A stretch of 16,293 nucleotides of DNA from an uncultured Alphaproteobacteria bacterium (GCA_944389685.1 CALXNF010000031.1:1-16293); one strand, 5' to 3'. Shown: positions 6,132 to 13,818, numbered from the stretch's first letter. A program made the numbers and translations. The notes: a model not told the origin generated them from the sequence alone.

Positions 6132-7757
6132 ATGTTTGAAATAGGAAAAGACATTTTTAAACACGGTTTTTTTAGTTCCTCTGGTGATCGTAAGGGACAT
6201 CGGAGGATGCGCATAATTTATTATTTCTTTGTGGCTGCATTCGTGCTTTTTATCGTTAGAACTTTACAGCTAGGAATTGAGGGAACAGATCGCTCTAGAC
6301 GTGCTGGTGCAGACGGTGCATGGGTGGTTCAAAGGGCTGATATTGTTGATAGGAATGGGGATATCCTAGCTAAAAATATTATGTCAGGTCATATAACGTT
6401 ACGACCGCCATATGTTAAAGAACGTGATAAAGTCGCAGAAACTATACATGAAATTCTTCCGTATGAATATACTTTGGCGCAGGCGATAGGATTAGTAAAT
6501 TCGTCTCGTAAATTCATATATGTGAAAAAATATGCGTCGGATGCGCAAAGGAAGGTTGTGGAAAAAGCAAAATTATCAGGATTGGAAATAGAAGCAGAAC
6601 AAAAACGTCGCTATCCGAAACGTAGATTGTTTTCCCATATAATCGGCTTCGTCGGGCGGGATGGTTATGGTTTGGAAGGTGTAGAACGTACTTATGATGA
6701 CTATCTTCGTGAAAATGTCGATCCTTTGCAATTGTCTTTGGATGCACGAATTCAGGCGGTTTTTTATGAACAATTGTCTTCGGCAATGCAGAAATATCAA
6801 GCTCGGGCTGCTATGGGAATGTTGATGAATTCTCGTACTGGTGAAATGATTGCGATGGTATCTTTACCAGATTATGATCCAGAAAATATAAATTTAGATC
6901 CCGCAAAAAATAGATTGTTTATGCCTTTGCGTGGTGTTTTTGAAATGGGGTCGATATTTAAAATTTTTAATACGGCAATGGCAATGGAAAATGGAATTAA
7001 TAAGGAATATTATGTTGCCAAACCATTTGAAATTAAAGATAAATTTGGTAGGGTCGCGGCTAGAATCAGTGACGTCCGTACGTTTAAACCGCCACGTCCT
7101 AATTTAACAATAGAAGAGATTATGTTGCACTCGTGTAATGCGGGTAGTGCACAAATTGCTTTGGATTTACCAGACGGTACGCAAAAAGAGTTTTTTCATA
7201 GATTGCATCTGGATGAAGTTTTAGATTTAGAATTTGGTTCAACGGAACATCCGCTAATGCCCGCAAAATGGGGGCCTGTTGAAAAGGCAACCCTTTCGTT
7301 CGGGCATGGGATATCTGTTACACCAATGCATCTTTTATTGGCTGTAAACGCAATGACAAATGGTGGAATTTATATTTATCCTACTCTTTTAAAAAGAGGA
7401 GTCGGCCCGATAAAAGGGGGACGTGTGTTGTCGGCAGATATATCTGCTAGGTTAAGAGAAATTATGTTTCATATTGCCGAAGAGACAGGGGGCAAAAAGG
7501 CAAGAGTTGCAGGTGTGGAAATTGGCGGAAAAACTGCCACTGCTGAGAAATATGAAAATAATAAGGTTAACCATAAGAAGAATTTAACAGCCTTTGCTGG
7601 AATTTTCCCAGTATCTGCACCGCAATATACAATTTTAGTAATTTTAGATGAACCGAAAGGTACTGAAGAATCTTTTGGATTGCGTACGGCGGCGTGGAAT
7701 GCGGTCCCAACTACGGGTAAAATACTCGATAGTATACTGCCGTTGCTATTTGAATAA
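6132..7757 (+). CDS. ftsI: Septal transpeptidase FtsI (penicillin-binding protein 3)
   Basis: This is a class B penicillin-binding protein that crosslinks peptidoglycan at the division septum. It has 541 residues. A cytoplasmic N-terminus precedes one transmembrane helix (about 28-47). The dimerisation/pedestal domain begins at RADIVDRNGDILA (about 68). The transpeptidase domain has the S-x-x-K motif as Ser274-Ile-Phe-Lys277, the S-x-N motif as Ser334-Cys-Asn336, and the third motif as Lys467-Thr-Ala469, where KTG is the rule. GGKTATAEK otherwise matches the family GKTGTAEK. The FGHGISVTPMHL segment is typical of FtsI. The start at 6132 has no clear binding site, so coupling to ftsL is likely. 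The usual dcw neighbours (mraZ, rsmH, murE, murF) are absent; Fe-S genes lie upstream and recJ downstream. Confidence 0.94.
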   Translation: MFEIGKDIFKHGFFSSSGDRKGHRRMRIIYYFFVAAFVLFIVRTLQLGIEGTDRSRRAGADGAWVVQRADIVDRNGDILAKNIMSGHITLRPPYVKERDKVAETIHEILPYEYTLAQAIGLVNSSRKFIYVKKYASDAQRKVVEKAKLSGLEIEAEQKRRYPKRRLFSHIIGFVGRDGYGLEGVERTYDDYLRENVDPLQLSLDARIQAVFYEQLSSAMQKYQARAAMGMLMNSRTGEMIAMVSLPDYDPENINLDPAKNRLFMPLRGVFEMGSIFKIFNTAMAMENGINKEYYVAKPFEIKDKFGRVAARISDVRTFKPPRPNLTIEEIMLHSCNAGSAQIALDLPDGTQKEFFHRLHLDEVLDLEFGSTEHPLMPAKWGPVEKATLSFGHGISVTPMHLLLAVNAMTNGGIYIYPTLLKRGVGPIKGGRVLSADISARLREIMFHIAEETGGKKARVAGVEIGGKTATAEKYENNKVNHKKNLTAFAGIFPVSAPQYTILVILDEPKGTEESFGLRTAAWNAVPTTGKILDSILPLLFE

Positions 7758-7771
7758 TTTTTGATTATAAT
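7743..7771 (+). promoter_or_regulatory. Promoter for the recJ-nrnA-lolA-tatBC operon
   Basis: TTGCTA at 7743-7748, inside the ftsI 3' end, is followed after 17 bases by TATAAT at 7766-7771. The predicted start of transcription is near 7778, giving a leader of about 24 bases before the GTG at 7802. Confidence 0.65.
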
Positions 7772-7801
7772 AAATCTGATAATAAATAAAAAGAGTATAG
7801 T

Positions 7802-9565
7802 GTGAGAAAGGTTGTAGAGAAGTCTATGCTAGGGCAGGCATGGACAGTGGTTACGTATCCAGAAGATACAGCTGCTTATGGTTCAATAGATAATTTATTA
7901 CAAAAAATTTTAGTTAGCCGTGGTATTACGGACATGGCAGCGATGGAAAAGTTTCTGAATCCATGTATAAAAGATTATATGCCGGATCCATCTATTTTAA
8001 AAGATATGGACGGTGCAGCGAAGTTAATTGCAGACAGTCTTCTTGCCGGAGAAAAAATTGCTATTTATGGTGATTATGATGTTGATGGTATAACTTCTAC
8101 TGCTATTTTTGTGAAGTATTTACGCGCTTTGGATGCAGATGTTATGTGGCATTTACCTACGAGGGAAGGGGAAGGTTATGGTTTAAATGTTAACGCAATT
8201 GATGAAATTGTAGCGACAGGTTCAAAACTTATAATAACTGTTGATTGCGGAATAAGTGGCCTAGAAGAGATAAAATATGCCAAGCAATTGGGATTGCGCG
8301 TTGTCGTAACGGATCATCATTCGCCAGATGCTACGTTGCCTGATGCAGATGCCGTCGTTAACCCTAAGCGAGAAGATGATAATTCTGAACTTTTTTACTT
8401 AGCTGGTGTAGGAGTTGCTTTCCTGACTATTGTTGCTTTGCGGCGTGAGTTAAAAAATAGAAATTTAAATGCTGATATGGTTCAAAAAATTTCTGAGACT
8501 AATCCGATGAACTATTTGGATTTGGTCGCTTTAGGGACGATATGTGATACGATGCCTCTTATTGGTTTGAATCGCGCATTTGTTGCAACTGGTTTAAAAG
8601 TTTTGGGGTTGCGAAATAATTTAGGTTTACGTACGTTAATGGAAGTGGCCGGAATTAAAAAGCCCTCTGTATATGCTGCAGGGTTTGCTTTGGGCCCACG
8701 ATTAAATGCGGCTGGGAGATTAGATTCTGCTTCGCCCGCTTTAGAATTACTTTTAACAGACAACCCGTTAATTGCAAACGATTTAGCGTACAAGTTACAT
8801 AAAATGAATCAGGATAGGGTAGACATACAAAATTCTATAATGTTGTCTGCTAATGAATTAGCCAAGAAGTGTTGTGATTCTGGGCGCTGCAGTTTGTTTG
8901 TTTGTGGCGATAATTGGCATGGTGGGGTAATGGGAATAATAGCAGGGAGGCTTAAGGACAAATATAATTTACCAGCATGCGTGGCAACAAGGTGTGATGG
9001 TATTGTAAATGGATCAGGTCGTTCAATCCCAGGGGTTAACTTAGGAAAAATAATTCATGATGCGCTGGCAAAAGGAATCATTTCTGAAGGAGGGGGGCAT
9101 GCCGCCGCTGCCGGTTTTTCTCTTCCTGTAGAAAAAGAACAATTGTTCTGCGAGTTTTTAGAAAATTCTGTTAAAGAACAATTAAATGGGGAATTGCCAG
9201 ATAATGAAATTGTTGCCGACGCAGAAATAGATGCGGGGGGGGCGACCTTAGAATTAGTAAATAAGCTTAGTTCGCTAGAACCATTCGGTCAGGGGAATCC
9301 CGAACCTACATTGATATTAAACGGGGCTTCTTTGCGTTATGTGACGACCATGGGACATGGGAATCATCTTCGTGGGGCTTTTGAAACAAGCGCAGGTAAC
9401 CAGTTGGCGTTTGTCGGTTTTAACTTAGTTGGTACACCCGTAGGTGATTTTTTACTGGACGAGGCAAATACAAACACTAAAATTAAGTTGTTAGGTAAAT
9501 TAAAAGAAAATGAGTACAATGGTCATGTTAATGCTCAATTCTTTCTAGAAGATATCGCAGTATAA
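7802..9565 (+). CDS. recJ: Single-strand-specific 5'-3' exonuclease RecJ
   Basis: RecJ degrades single-stranded DNA from the 5' end in recombination, mismatch and base-excision repair. It has 587 residues. The DHH domain has motif I AIYGDYDVDGITST (Asp91, Asp93, Asp95), motif II TVDCGISG (Asp148), motif III TDHHSPD (Asp171-His172-His173) and GTICDTMPL (Asp249). RLNAAGRLDS and GVMGIIAGRL follow, and the DHHA1 part has SGRSIPGVNL and EGGGHAAAAGF (His433). The C-terminal segment from about 470 is the OB-type domain. Length and order match family members. The GTG start at 7802 has aagag upstream. An internal ATG at 7826 (SMLGQAW) is an equally possible start and would remove 8 residues. It heads a close-packed operon. 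Confidence 0.94.
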   Translation: MRKVVEKSMLGQAWTVVTYPEDTAAYGSIDNLLQKILVSRGITDMAAMEKFLNPCIKDYMPDPSILKDMDGAAKLIADSLLAGEKIAIYGDYDVDGITSTAIFVKYLRALDADVMWHLPTREGEGYGLNVNAIDEIVATGSKLIITVDCGISGLEEIKYAKQLGLRVVVTDHHSPDATLPDADAVVNPKREDDNSELFYLAGVGVAFLTIVALRRELKNRNLNADMVQKISETNPMNYLDLVALGTICDTMPLIGLNRAFVATGLKVLGLRNNLGLRTLMEVAGIKKPSVYAAGFALGPRLNAAGRLDSASPALELLLTDNPLIANDLAYKLHKMNQDRVDIQNSIMLSANELAKKCCDSGRCSLFVCGDNWHGGVMGIIAGRLKDKYNLPACVATRCDGIVNGSGRSIPGVNLGKIIHDALAKGIISEGGGHAAAAGFSLPVEKEQLFCEFLENSVKEQLNGELPDNEIVADAEIDAGGATLELVNKLSSLEPFGQGNPEPTLILNGASLRYVTTMGHGNHLRGAFETSAGNQLAFVGFNLVGTPVGDFLLDEANTNTKIKLLGKLKENEYNGHVNAQFFLEDIAV

Positions 9566-9567
9566 AA

Positions 9568-10524
9568 ATGAAAACGGAAGCCTTAAATTTTTTAACTGAA
9601 AAAATACGCGAGGCAAAGACAATCGCAATTACTGGACATAAAAATCCAGATGGTGATTCTTTATGTTCTGTTTTAGCATTGTTTCAATTAATTAAATTAA
9701 ATTTTAACAAGAATGCGCTTTGTTTATATGACGGAAATATTCCAGATATGTTAGATAATGTCCCCTTACGTGAAAAAATGCAGTATTTTGGGAAGGTTGA
9801 TTTATCTAAAAAATTTGATTTAGTCTTTGTACTGGATTATGGGACAAGAAATCATATAGGTGGGGTTTTGCCGGTTGTGGATAACGCAAAATTTATAGTG
9901 GAAATAGATCACCATAAACCAGAATGTAAAATTGGAAATTTAAGCTTTAGTGATGGCAACGCATTTGCTGTTGGGGACATAATTTTTAATATGACAAAAA
10001 AACAGAAGTGGAAAAAAGACCAATTGGTAAATGATTTATTTGCGATATCTATCTTAACGGATACGGGCTTTTTTAAATATGCACGGAAAGGTTCTATATT
10101 ACGTAACATGGCAGCGTTAGTAGATGATGGCGTCGATATAGAGCGAATTTCTAATTTATTGAACAACAAACCTAAAAAAGACATTTTGACCGAAGCCGCT
10201 GTGGCTTCTAGAGCGGAGTTCTTTTATAATAATCGATTAGCGTTGGCGACGATAGATTCAAAAGATTATAAAAATATAGATGGAAGAGGAGAGACTATTT
10301 TATCTTTGCTTACACAGATAAAAGGTGTTGAATTTGTGGTGTTATTAAAAAGGCAAAAAGAAAATCAGACGGGGGTATCATTGCGCAGTAAGTCGCAACC
10401 GATTGATGCGATTGCAATTGCTTTAGGTGGTGGGGGGCATAAATGTGCTGCAGGTGCCGTCGTTCAAGATTCTTTAGATAATGTTCGTTCAAAGGTTTTG
10501 GAGTTATTTAGGGGAGTAAAATGA
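9568..10524 (+). CDS. nrnA: DHH/DHHA1 phosphoesterase of the NrnA type
   Basis: The predicted activities are degradation of very short oligonucleotides (nanoRNA) and/or dephosphorylation of 3'-phosphoadenosine 5'-phosphate in the cytoplasm. It has 318 residues, close to the 310-320 usual for NrnA. Residues of the metal site are visible: GHKNPDGDS (His24, Asp28, Asp30), VLDYG (Asp90), EIDHHKPE (Asp114-His115-His116) and LTDTGFF (Asp165). The DHHA1 domain ends in ALGGGGHKCAAG (about 285-296), with VSLRSK upstream. Two bases separate it from recJ, so two DHH-family enzymes lie in tandem. Its stop codon overlaps the lolA start. Homologues differ in preference between nanoRNA, pAp and cyclic dinucleotide products, so the substrate is inferred from the family. 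Confidence 0.88.
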   Translation: MKTEALNFLTEKIREAKTIAITGHKNPDGDSLCSVLALFQLIKLNFNKNALCLYDGNIPDMLDNVPLREKMQYFGKVDLSKKFDLVFVLDYGTRNHIGGVLPVVDNAKFIVEIDHHKPECKIGNLSFSDGNAFAVGDIIFNMTKKQKWKKDQLVNDLFAISILTDTGFFKYARKGSILRNMAALVDDGVDIERISNLLNNKPKKDILTEAAVASRAEFFYNNRLALATIDSKDYKNIDGRGETILSLLTQIKGVEFVVLLKRQKENQTGVSLRSKSQPIDAIAIALGGGGHKCAAGAVVQDSLDNVRSKVLELFRGVK

Positions 10525-11138
10525 AAAAATTGTTTTTTGCATTTGTTGCCAGTTTTTTGATATGTGTTGAAGCACATTCTGCTGTGGATTCAAATCTTGT
10601 TTCAACCGCGGAAACATATTTAAATTCTATAACTGGTTTATCTGGAGGTTTTGTTCAGACCGCAAATGGTAAGAATGAAAAAGGCAATTTTTACATGTTG
10701 CGTCCAGGCAAAGTCAGATTGGATTATGATGATTTACCTGTACAATTGATTTCTGATGGGCGTGATTTATACTTTTTTGATAAATCATTAGATCAAATAA
10801 CAACCGTTTCATTAACTAGTACACCGGCTGGAATATTAATACGTGAGAATATTGATTTAAGGAATGCGGATATAAGCGTGATAGAAACTGCTGATATGAA
10901 CGATAAATTCTCGTTAAAAATGAATTTACGCGGGCAAGAAGGTTTAGGTAATATGACGGTGGTATTTGATAAAGCACCCGTAAAGTTAAATTCTTGGACT
11001 GTAATTGATGCAACGGGGGCTAAAACAGATGTTGCATTTAACGGGTTAAAGACAAAAAATAGTTTCCCAAAAGATTATTTTCAGATTCAACATCATAGAA
11101 CAATTAGTACTAGCGGTGGAGACGCGTTTTACGATTAA
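10521..11138 (+). CDS. lolA: Outer-membrane lipoprotein carrier LolA
   Basis: LolA is a periplasmic chaperone that carries lipoproteins from the LolCDE complex to the outer membrane. It has 205 residues. The N-terminal signal peptide (MKKLFFAFVASFLICVEAHSA) would be cleaved after AHSA. The mature part has the family pattern: TYLNSITGLSGGFVQT, then GNFYMLRPGKVRLDYDDLPVQLISDGRDLYFFDKSLDQITTVSL, then TPAGILI. The unclosed beta-barrel is expected to hold the acyl chains. The start overlaps the nrnA stop as ATGA, with ribosome binding site ggggag at 10511-10516. tatB starts 2 bases after its stop. This links lipoprotein sorting to the Tat genes in one transcript. Confidence 0.92.
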   Translation: MKKLFFAFVASFLICVEAHSAVDSNLVSTAETYLNSITGLSGGFVQTANGKNEKGNFYMLRPGKVRLDYDDLPVQLISDGRDLYFFDKSLDQITTVSLTSTPAGILIRENIDLRNADISVIETADMNDKFSLKMNLRGQEGLGNMTVVFDKAPVKLNSWTVIDATGAKTDVAFNGLKTKNSFPKDYFQIQHHRTISTSGGDAFYD

Positions 11139-11140
11139 AC

Positions 11141-11452
11141 ATGTTTGGGATAAGTTGGGCAGAATTTTTAGTGATTTTGTTAGTTGGTGTTTTGGTAATA
11201 CCAACACGCATGTGGCCAGATGTTGCGCGATTTTTAGCCCAAGCCGTGACATTCATTAGAAAATTAATTTGGAAAATAACGGATGCTTCTGAACAGATAA
11301 AGCAGCAAATTGATTTAGAAAAACCTATTGATGATTTAATAAAAACGACTACTTCTGATATGCTTAACGGTATTTCTGAGCCTTTAAAAAAAATTAAAAC
11401 TAAAAAAAAATCCTCTAAAAAAATAGATAAAACAAAGGGGAAGCGCAAATGA
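11141..11452 (+). CDS. tatB: Sec-independent translocase subunit TatB
   Basis: With TatC this forms the receptor that recognises twin-arginine signal peptides. It has 103 residues. Residues 1-20 hold the MFGISWAEFLVILLVG pattern with the conserved Glu8, then one membrane helix. An amphipathic helix follows (about 25-60), and the tail is Lys-rich and low-complexity. The hinge reads VIPTRMWPDV, where TatB normally has a Gly-Pro (GPxxLP), so the hinge glycine is missing. Identity as TatB rests on the MFxIxxxE start, the longer helix and the overlap with tatC (ATGA at 11449-11452). No clear ribosome binding site is present, so coupling with lolA is probable. Confidence 0.9.
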   Translation: MFGISWAEFLVILLVGVLVIPTRMWPDVARFLAQAVTFIRKLIWKITDASEQIKQQIDLEKPIDDLIKTTTSDMLNGISEPLKKIKTKKKSSKKIDKTKGKRK

Positions 11453-12162
11453 AGCGAATGACTTTGAGTCAACATTTCGCTGAATTAAGAAAGCGTATAT
11501 TATGGTCGCTGGGGCTTTTTGTCGTTGCTTTAATCGTAGGTTGGTATTTATCTCCGTGGTTACAGAAGATATTAACTGCACCTTTGCTTAATGTTTGGGC
11601 AGATGGAGAGTTGTTATATACAGGTATTGCCGATGGACTTATGGTAAGGTTTTCTTTGGCTGTGCTATTTGGTATCTTTATTATCACTCCTTTTGTATTA
11701 TGGCAAATATGGGCGTTTGTATCGCCCGGGTTACATAAAGCAGAGCGTAATTTTATGTTGCCTATTTTAATCGCTTCGCCTGTTTTATTTTTAATTGGTG
11801 CAGCATTTGCCTTTTATATTTTATTTCCGTTTGTGTTCGGTTTTTTTATAGAATTAAATCAATCGTCACCAGTTCCTTCTGTTATATTACCTGCAGTTAA
11901 AGATTATTTGTCGTTTACAATAGGCTTATTAAAAGTATTCGGAATAGCGTTTCAGTTGCCATTGGTATTGGTAATTCTTAATCGTGTTGGGATTTTATCT
12001 AAAACTCGGGCTAAAAAAATGAGACGCTATGCAATAGTTGTTATAGTTGTCGTTGCAGCGGTTCTGACGCCACCAGATGTTGTTTCTCAGCTTTTGCTTG
12101 CACTGCCAATGTGGGGGTTGTTTGAATTAAGTTTATTGTTTATGCGTGATGAAAGAAAATAG
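11449..12162 (+). CDS. tatC: Sec-independent translocase subunit TatC
   Basis: TatC is the six-helix inner-membrane core of the Tat translocase and binds the twin-arginine motif. It has 237 residues. Conserved points are HFAELRKRI near the N-terminus (residues 9-17), the periplasmic loop ending in PFVLWQIWAFVSPGLHKAERNF with Glu99, and FGIAFQLPLVLVIL around residue 164. There Gln169 stands where Escherichia coli has Glu170; Gln is common in alphaproteobacteria. Six hydrophobic segments can be counted, and the last ends at RDERK. The start overlaps the tatB stop. It is the last gene of the recJ operon. A small stem (gataa/ttatc, 12162-12177) before tttttat follows, but it overlaps the next promoter and is weak as a terminator. 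Confidence 0.96.
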   Translation: MKRMTLSQHFAELRKRILWSLGLFVVALIVGWYLSPWLQKILTAPLLNVWADGELLYTGIADGLMVRFSLAVLFGIFIITPFVLWQIWAFVSPGLHKAERNFMLPILIASPVLFLIGAAFAFYILFPFVFGFFIELNQSSPVPSVILPAVKDYLSFTIGLLKVFGIAFQLPLVLVILNRVGILSKTRAKKMRRYAIVVIVVVAAVLTPPDVVSQLLLALPMWGLFELSLLFMRDERK

Positions 12163-12177
12163 ATAAGATTTATTATC

Positions 12178-12194
12178 TTTTTATGATATAATTA
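12178..12194 (+). promoter_or_regulatory. Extended -10 promoter directly abutting the nlpD-like start codon
   Basis: The 17-base word tttttatgatataatta is identical to 1974-1990. It contains TGA-TATAAT with the -10 at 12187-12192. The start of transcription is expected 6-8 bases later, at 12198-12200, which coincides with the GTG start codon at 12199. No good -35 is visible at 16-18 bases upstream. Confidence 0.6.
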
Positions 12195-12198
12195 GTCT

Positions 12199-13515
12199 GT
12201 GAAAAAAATTAGTTTGTATTTTTCTACATTTTTAATAATGGCGGTTGCTGCATGCGATTTGCAGCCAAAAATTGTATCTTTCCCTGATAGCGTAGGAGAC
12301 TTTATCTCCGCGCGGTATCCAGCGTTGTTGGCAGACCCCGAAACGCAGCCTGAAATTTATAATTCTGCGGCTACTGACTATGGGGTATATGCGTCTCCTA
12401 ATTTATACGGTTCGGTTGGGGCAACCGATTATGTAGAATATGCAAGCGTAGATGATTATATTGTACCACCCGCAAAAGAGGGGGCAGAAATGTATGGGGC
12501 TGTTCCTGTATACGCCTCTGTAGATTATGGTGCACCAATCGTTTCGGAAGAAGTTACAGACTCGAATAGTGAATATTTGTATGTTCCTATGTATGGGGGG
12601 ACGAAAACAGTTCGGTCGAATATTGAAATAACTGTTCAAACAGGAGATACTTTATATTCATTAGCAAAAAAATATAATACAAGTGTCGCCGCAATTGCGC
12701 AGGAAAATAATTTAGTAGAACCTTACTCTTTGTATGGCGGGCAAAAATTAAAAATTCCAACAGAATCTGATAAAACTATTGTGCAAACAGTTCCTGTTCC
12801 AAATAGTGATGCTATAAAACCTAATACGACAACAAAGGTAGAATTACAAGAAATTAGCGTTAAAGCTGGGGATACTTTGTATTCTCTTTCTCGCCAGTAT
12901 TCTATACCTGTAAACGATTTGGCAGTGATGAATAATTTAAGCAGTCCATTCACGCTGTCTGTCGGGCAGAAATTAAAAGTTCCGAATTTAAGTACCGCCC
13001 CTGTACGTACATCCAGCTCTTCTAATACGGTAAAAACCTCTGCGGTTAAAACTACACAAGCGCAGACGGTAACGAAACCAAAGATGAAGATTTCTTCTGA
13101 TCCGACTAAAAAGTTGCCAACGATCAGTGCGCGTTCCTCGTCTAAATTTACTTGGCCAGTTAAGGGGAAAATATTGTCAAGTTATGGTTCAAAATCAAAC
13201 GGGTTATTTAATGACGGAATAAATATAGGTGCTGCTCGTGGAACTGCCGTTAAAGCCGCGGAAAATGGTGTTGTCGCTTATGCTGGAAATGAAGTTAAGG
13301 GGATGGGAAATCTTATAATAATTCAACATTCAGATGGGTGGATGACAGTGTATGCACATTTAGATTCTATGTCTGTTAAACGTGGAACAAAGGTGCTTGT
13401 TGGGCAAAAAATAGGAACTGTCGGTGAAACAGGTAAAGTGGATCAACCGCAATTACATTTTGAAATACGAAAGGGCACTAAAGCATATAATCCTTCTTCT
13501 TATTTGAAAAAATAA
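12199..13515 (+). CDS. nlpD: NlpD-like lipoprotein with two LysM domains and a degenerate M23 domain
   Basis: This is a predicted envelope lipoprotein that binds peptidoglycan and activates cell-separation amidases. It has 438 residues. The signal ends in a lipobox V-A-A-C (Cys19). Residues 55-135 are Tyr-rich. LysM domains lie at about 143-188 (VQTGDTLYSLAKKYN) and 217-262 (VKAGDTLYSLSRQYS). A Ser/Thr/Lys linker leads to the M23 domain (315-433). Of the zinc ligands, the HxxxD motif is Asn338-x-x-x-Asn342 and the first His of HxH is Gln418; His420 and His387 remain. NlpD and EnvC have similar losses and act as activators, so this one is probably not a peptidase. The GTG start has no ribosome binding site; the next ATG would destroy the signal peptide. 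It follows tatC, which from memory resembles the alphaproteobacterial tatC-serS-surE-pcm-nlpD order with genes missing. Confidence 0.88.
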   Translation: MKKISLYFSTFLIMAVAACDLQPKIVSFPDSVGDFISARYPALLADPETQPEIYNSAATDYGVYASPNLYGSVGATDYVEYASVDDYIVPPAKEGAEMYGAVPVYASVDYGAPIVSEEVTDSNSEYLYVPMYGGTKTVRSNIEITVQTGDTLYSLAKKYNTSVAAIAQENNLVEPYSLYGGQKLKIPTESDKTIVQTVPVPNSDAIKPNTTTKVELQEISVKAGDTLYSLSRQYSIPVNDLAVMNNLSSPFTLSVGQKLKVPNLSTAPVRTSSSSNTVKTSAVKTTQAQTVTKPKMKISSDPTKKLPTISARSSSKFTWPVKGKILSSYGSKSNGLFNDGINIGAARGTAVKAAENGVVAYAGNEVKGMGNLIIIQHSDGWMTVYAHLDSMSVKRGTKVLVGQKIGTVGETGKVDQPQLHFEIRKGTKAYNPSSYLKK

Positions 13516-13541
13516 AAACCGCATAAGCGGTTTATTTTTTT
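13516..13541 (+). terminator. Intrinsic terminator of the nlpD-like gene
   Basis: Stem aaaccgc (13516-13522), loop ataa, stem gcggttt (13527-13533), then attttttt. It starts immediately after the stop codon and ends at the CCA end of the convergent tRNA gene. Confidence 0.9.
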
Positions 13542-13616
13542 GGTGGGCGCGCAGGGACTCGAACCCTGGACCCACTGATTAAGAGTCAGTTGCTCTACCA
13601 ACTGAGCTACGCACCC
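13541..13616 (-). tRNA. tRNA-Lys, anticodon CUU
   Basis: A complete 76-base cloverleaf reads on the minus strand. The acceptor GGGTGCG pairs with CGCGCCC, with one T-G wobble. The D arm is GCTCAGTTGGTAGAGC. The anticodon stem ACTGA/TCAGT holds loop CTCTTAA, giving anticodon CTT (reads AAG). The T arm contains GGTTCGAGTCC. The discriminator is A and CCA is encoded (13543-13541). Confidence 0.97.
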
Positions 13617-13659
13617 GGGTCCGTATAATATTAATAGTATTAGTCTTTTAACTTAGGCG

Positions 13660-13687
13660 ATTATATCCCTTTTTTTGCTAAATGCAA
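13660..13687 (-). promoter_or_regulatory. Probable promoter of the tRNA-Lys gene
   Basis: On the minus strand TTGCAT (13687-13682), a 16-base spacer and TATAAT (13665-13660) form a plausible promoter. The transcript would start near 13653, leaving a 5' leader of about 37 bases before the tRNA for RNase P to remove. Confidence 0.55.
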
Positions 13688-13738
13688 GGGTATTTATTAT
13701 AAATGGCCCCCAGTTGCCGAATAGGTTGCCATACCTAT
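13688..13738. repeat. Two inverted repeats in the tRNA-Lys/OMP intergenic region
   Basis: This 202-base gene-free stretch (13617-13818) contains a hairpin at 13688-13709 (ggg-t-attta, loop tta, taaat-gg-ccc). It also contains a perfect 6-6-6 repeat, ataggt-tgccat-acctat, at 13721-13738. The second lies just upstream of a candidate extended -10 for the outer-membrane gene and could be an operator. No protein binding is shown by the sequence. Confidence 0.4.
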
Positions 13739-13757
13739 GCAAAAGATGTTTGTTCTT

Positions 13758-13766
13758 TGATAGAAT
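13758..13766 (+). promoter_or_regulatory. Candidate extended -10 for the outer-membrane protein gene
   Basis: TG-A-TAGAAT at 13758-13766 would start a transcript near 13773, with a leader of about 46 bases that ends in the ribosome binding site aggag (13807-13811). A TTGACA at 13774-13779 has no good -10 at the proper distance. Confidence 0.4.
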
Positions 13767-13818
13767 TAATTTGTTGACATGAAGTTCTTGTTTACAAAAT
13801 TTTAAAAGGAGAGAAAAA

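Noticed and set aside
12162..12180. A terminator after tatC
   Set aside because: The stem is only five A/T-rich pairs and the T run doubles as part of the next promoter; not strong enough to list.
13774..13779. A perfect TTGACA before the outer-membrane protein gene
   Set aside because: No acceptable -10 occurs 16-18 bases downstream; the nearest is poor. It may be chance.
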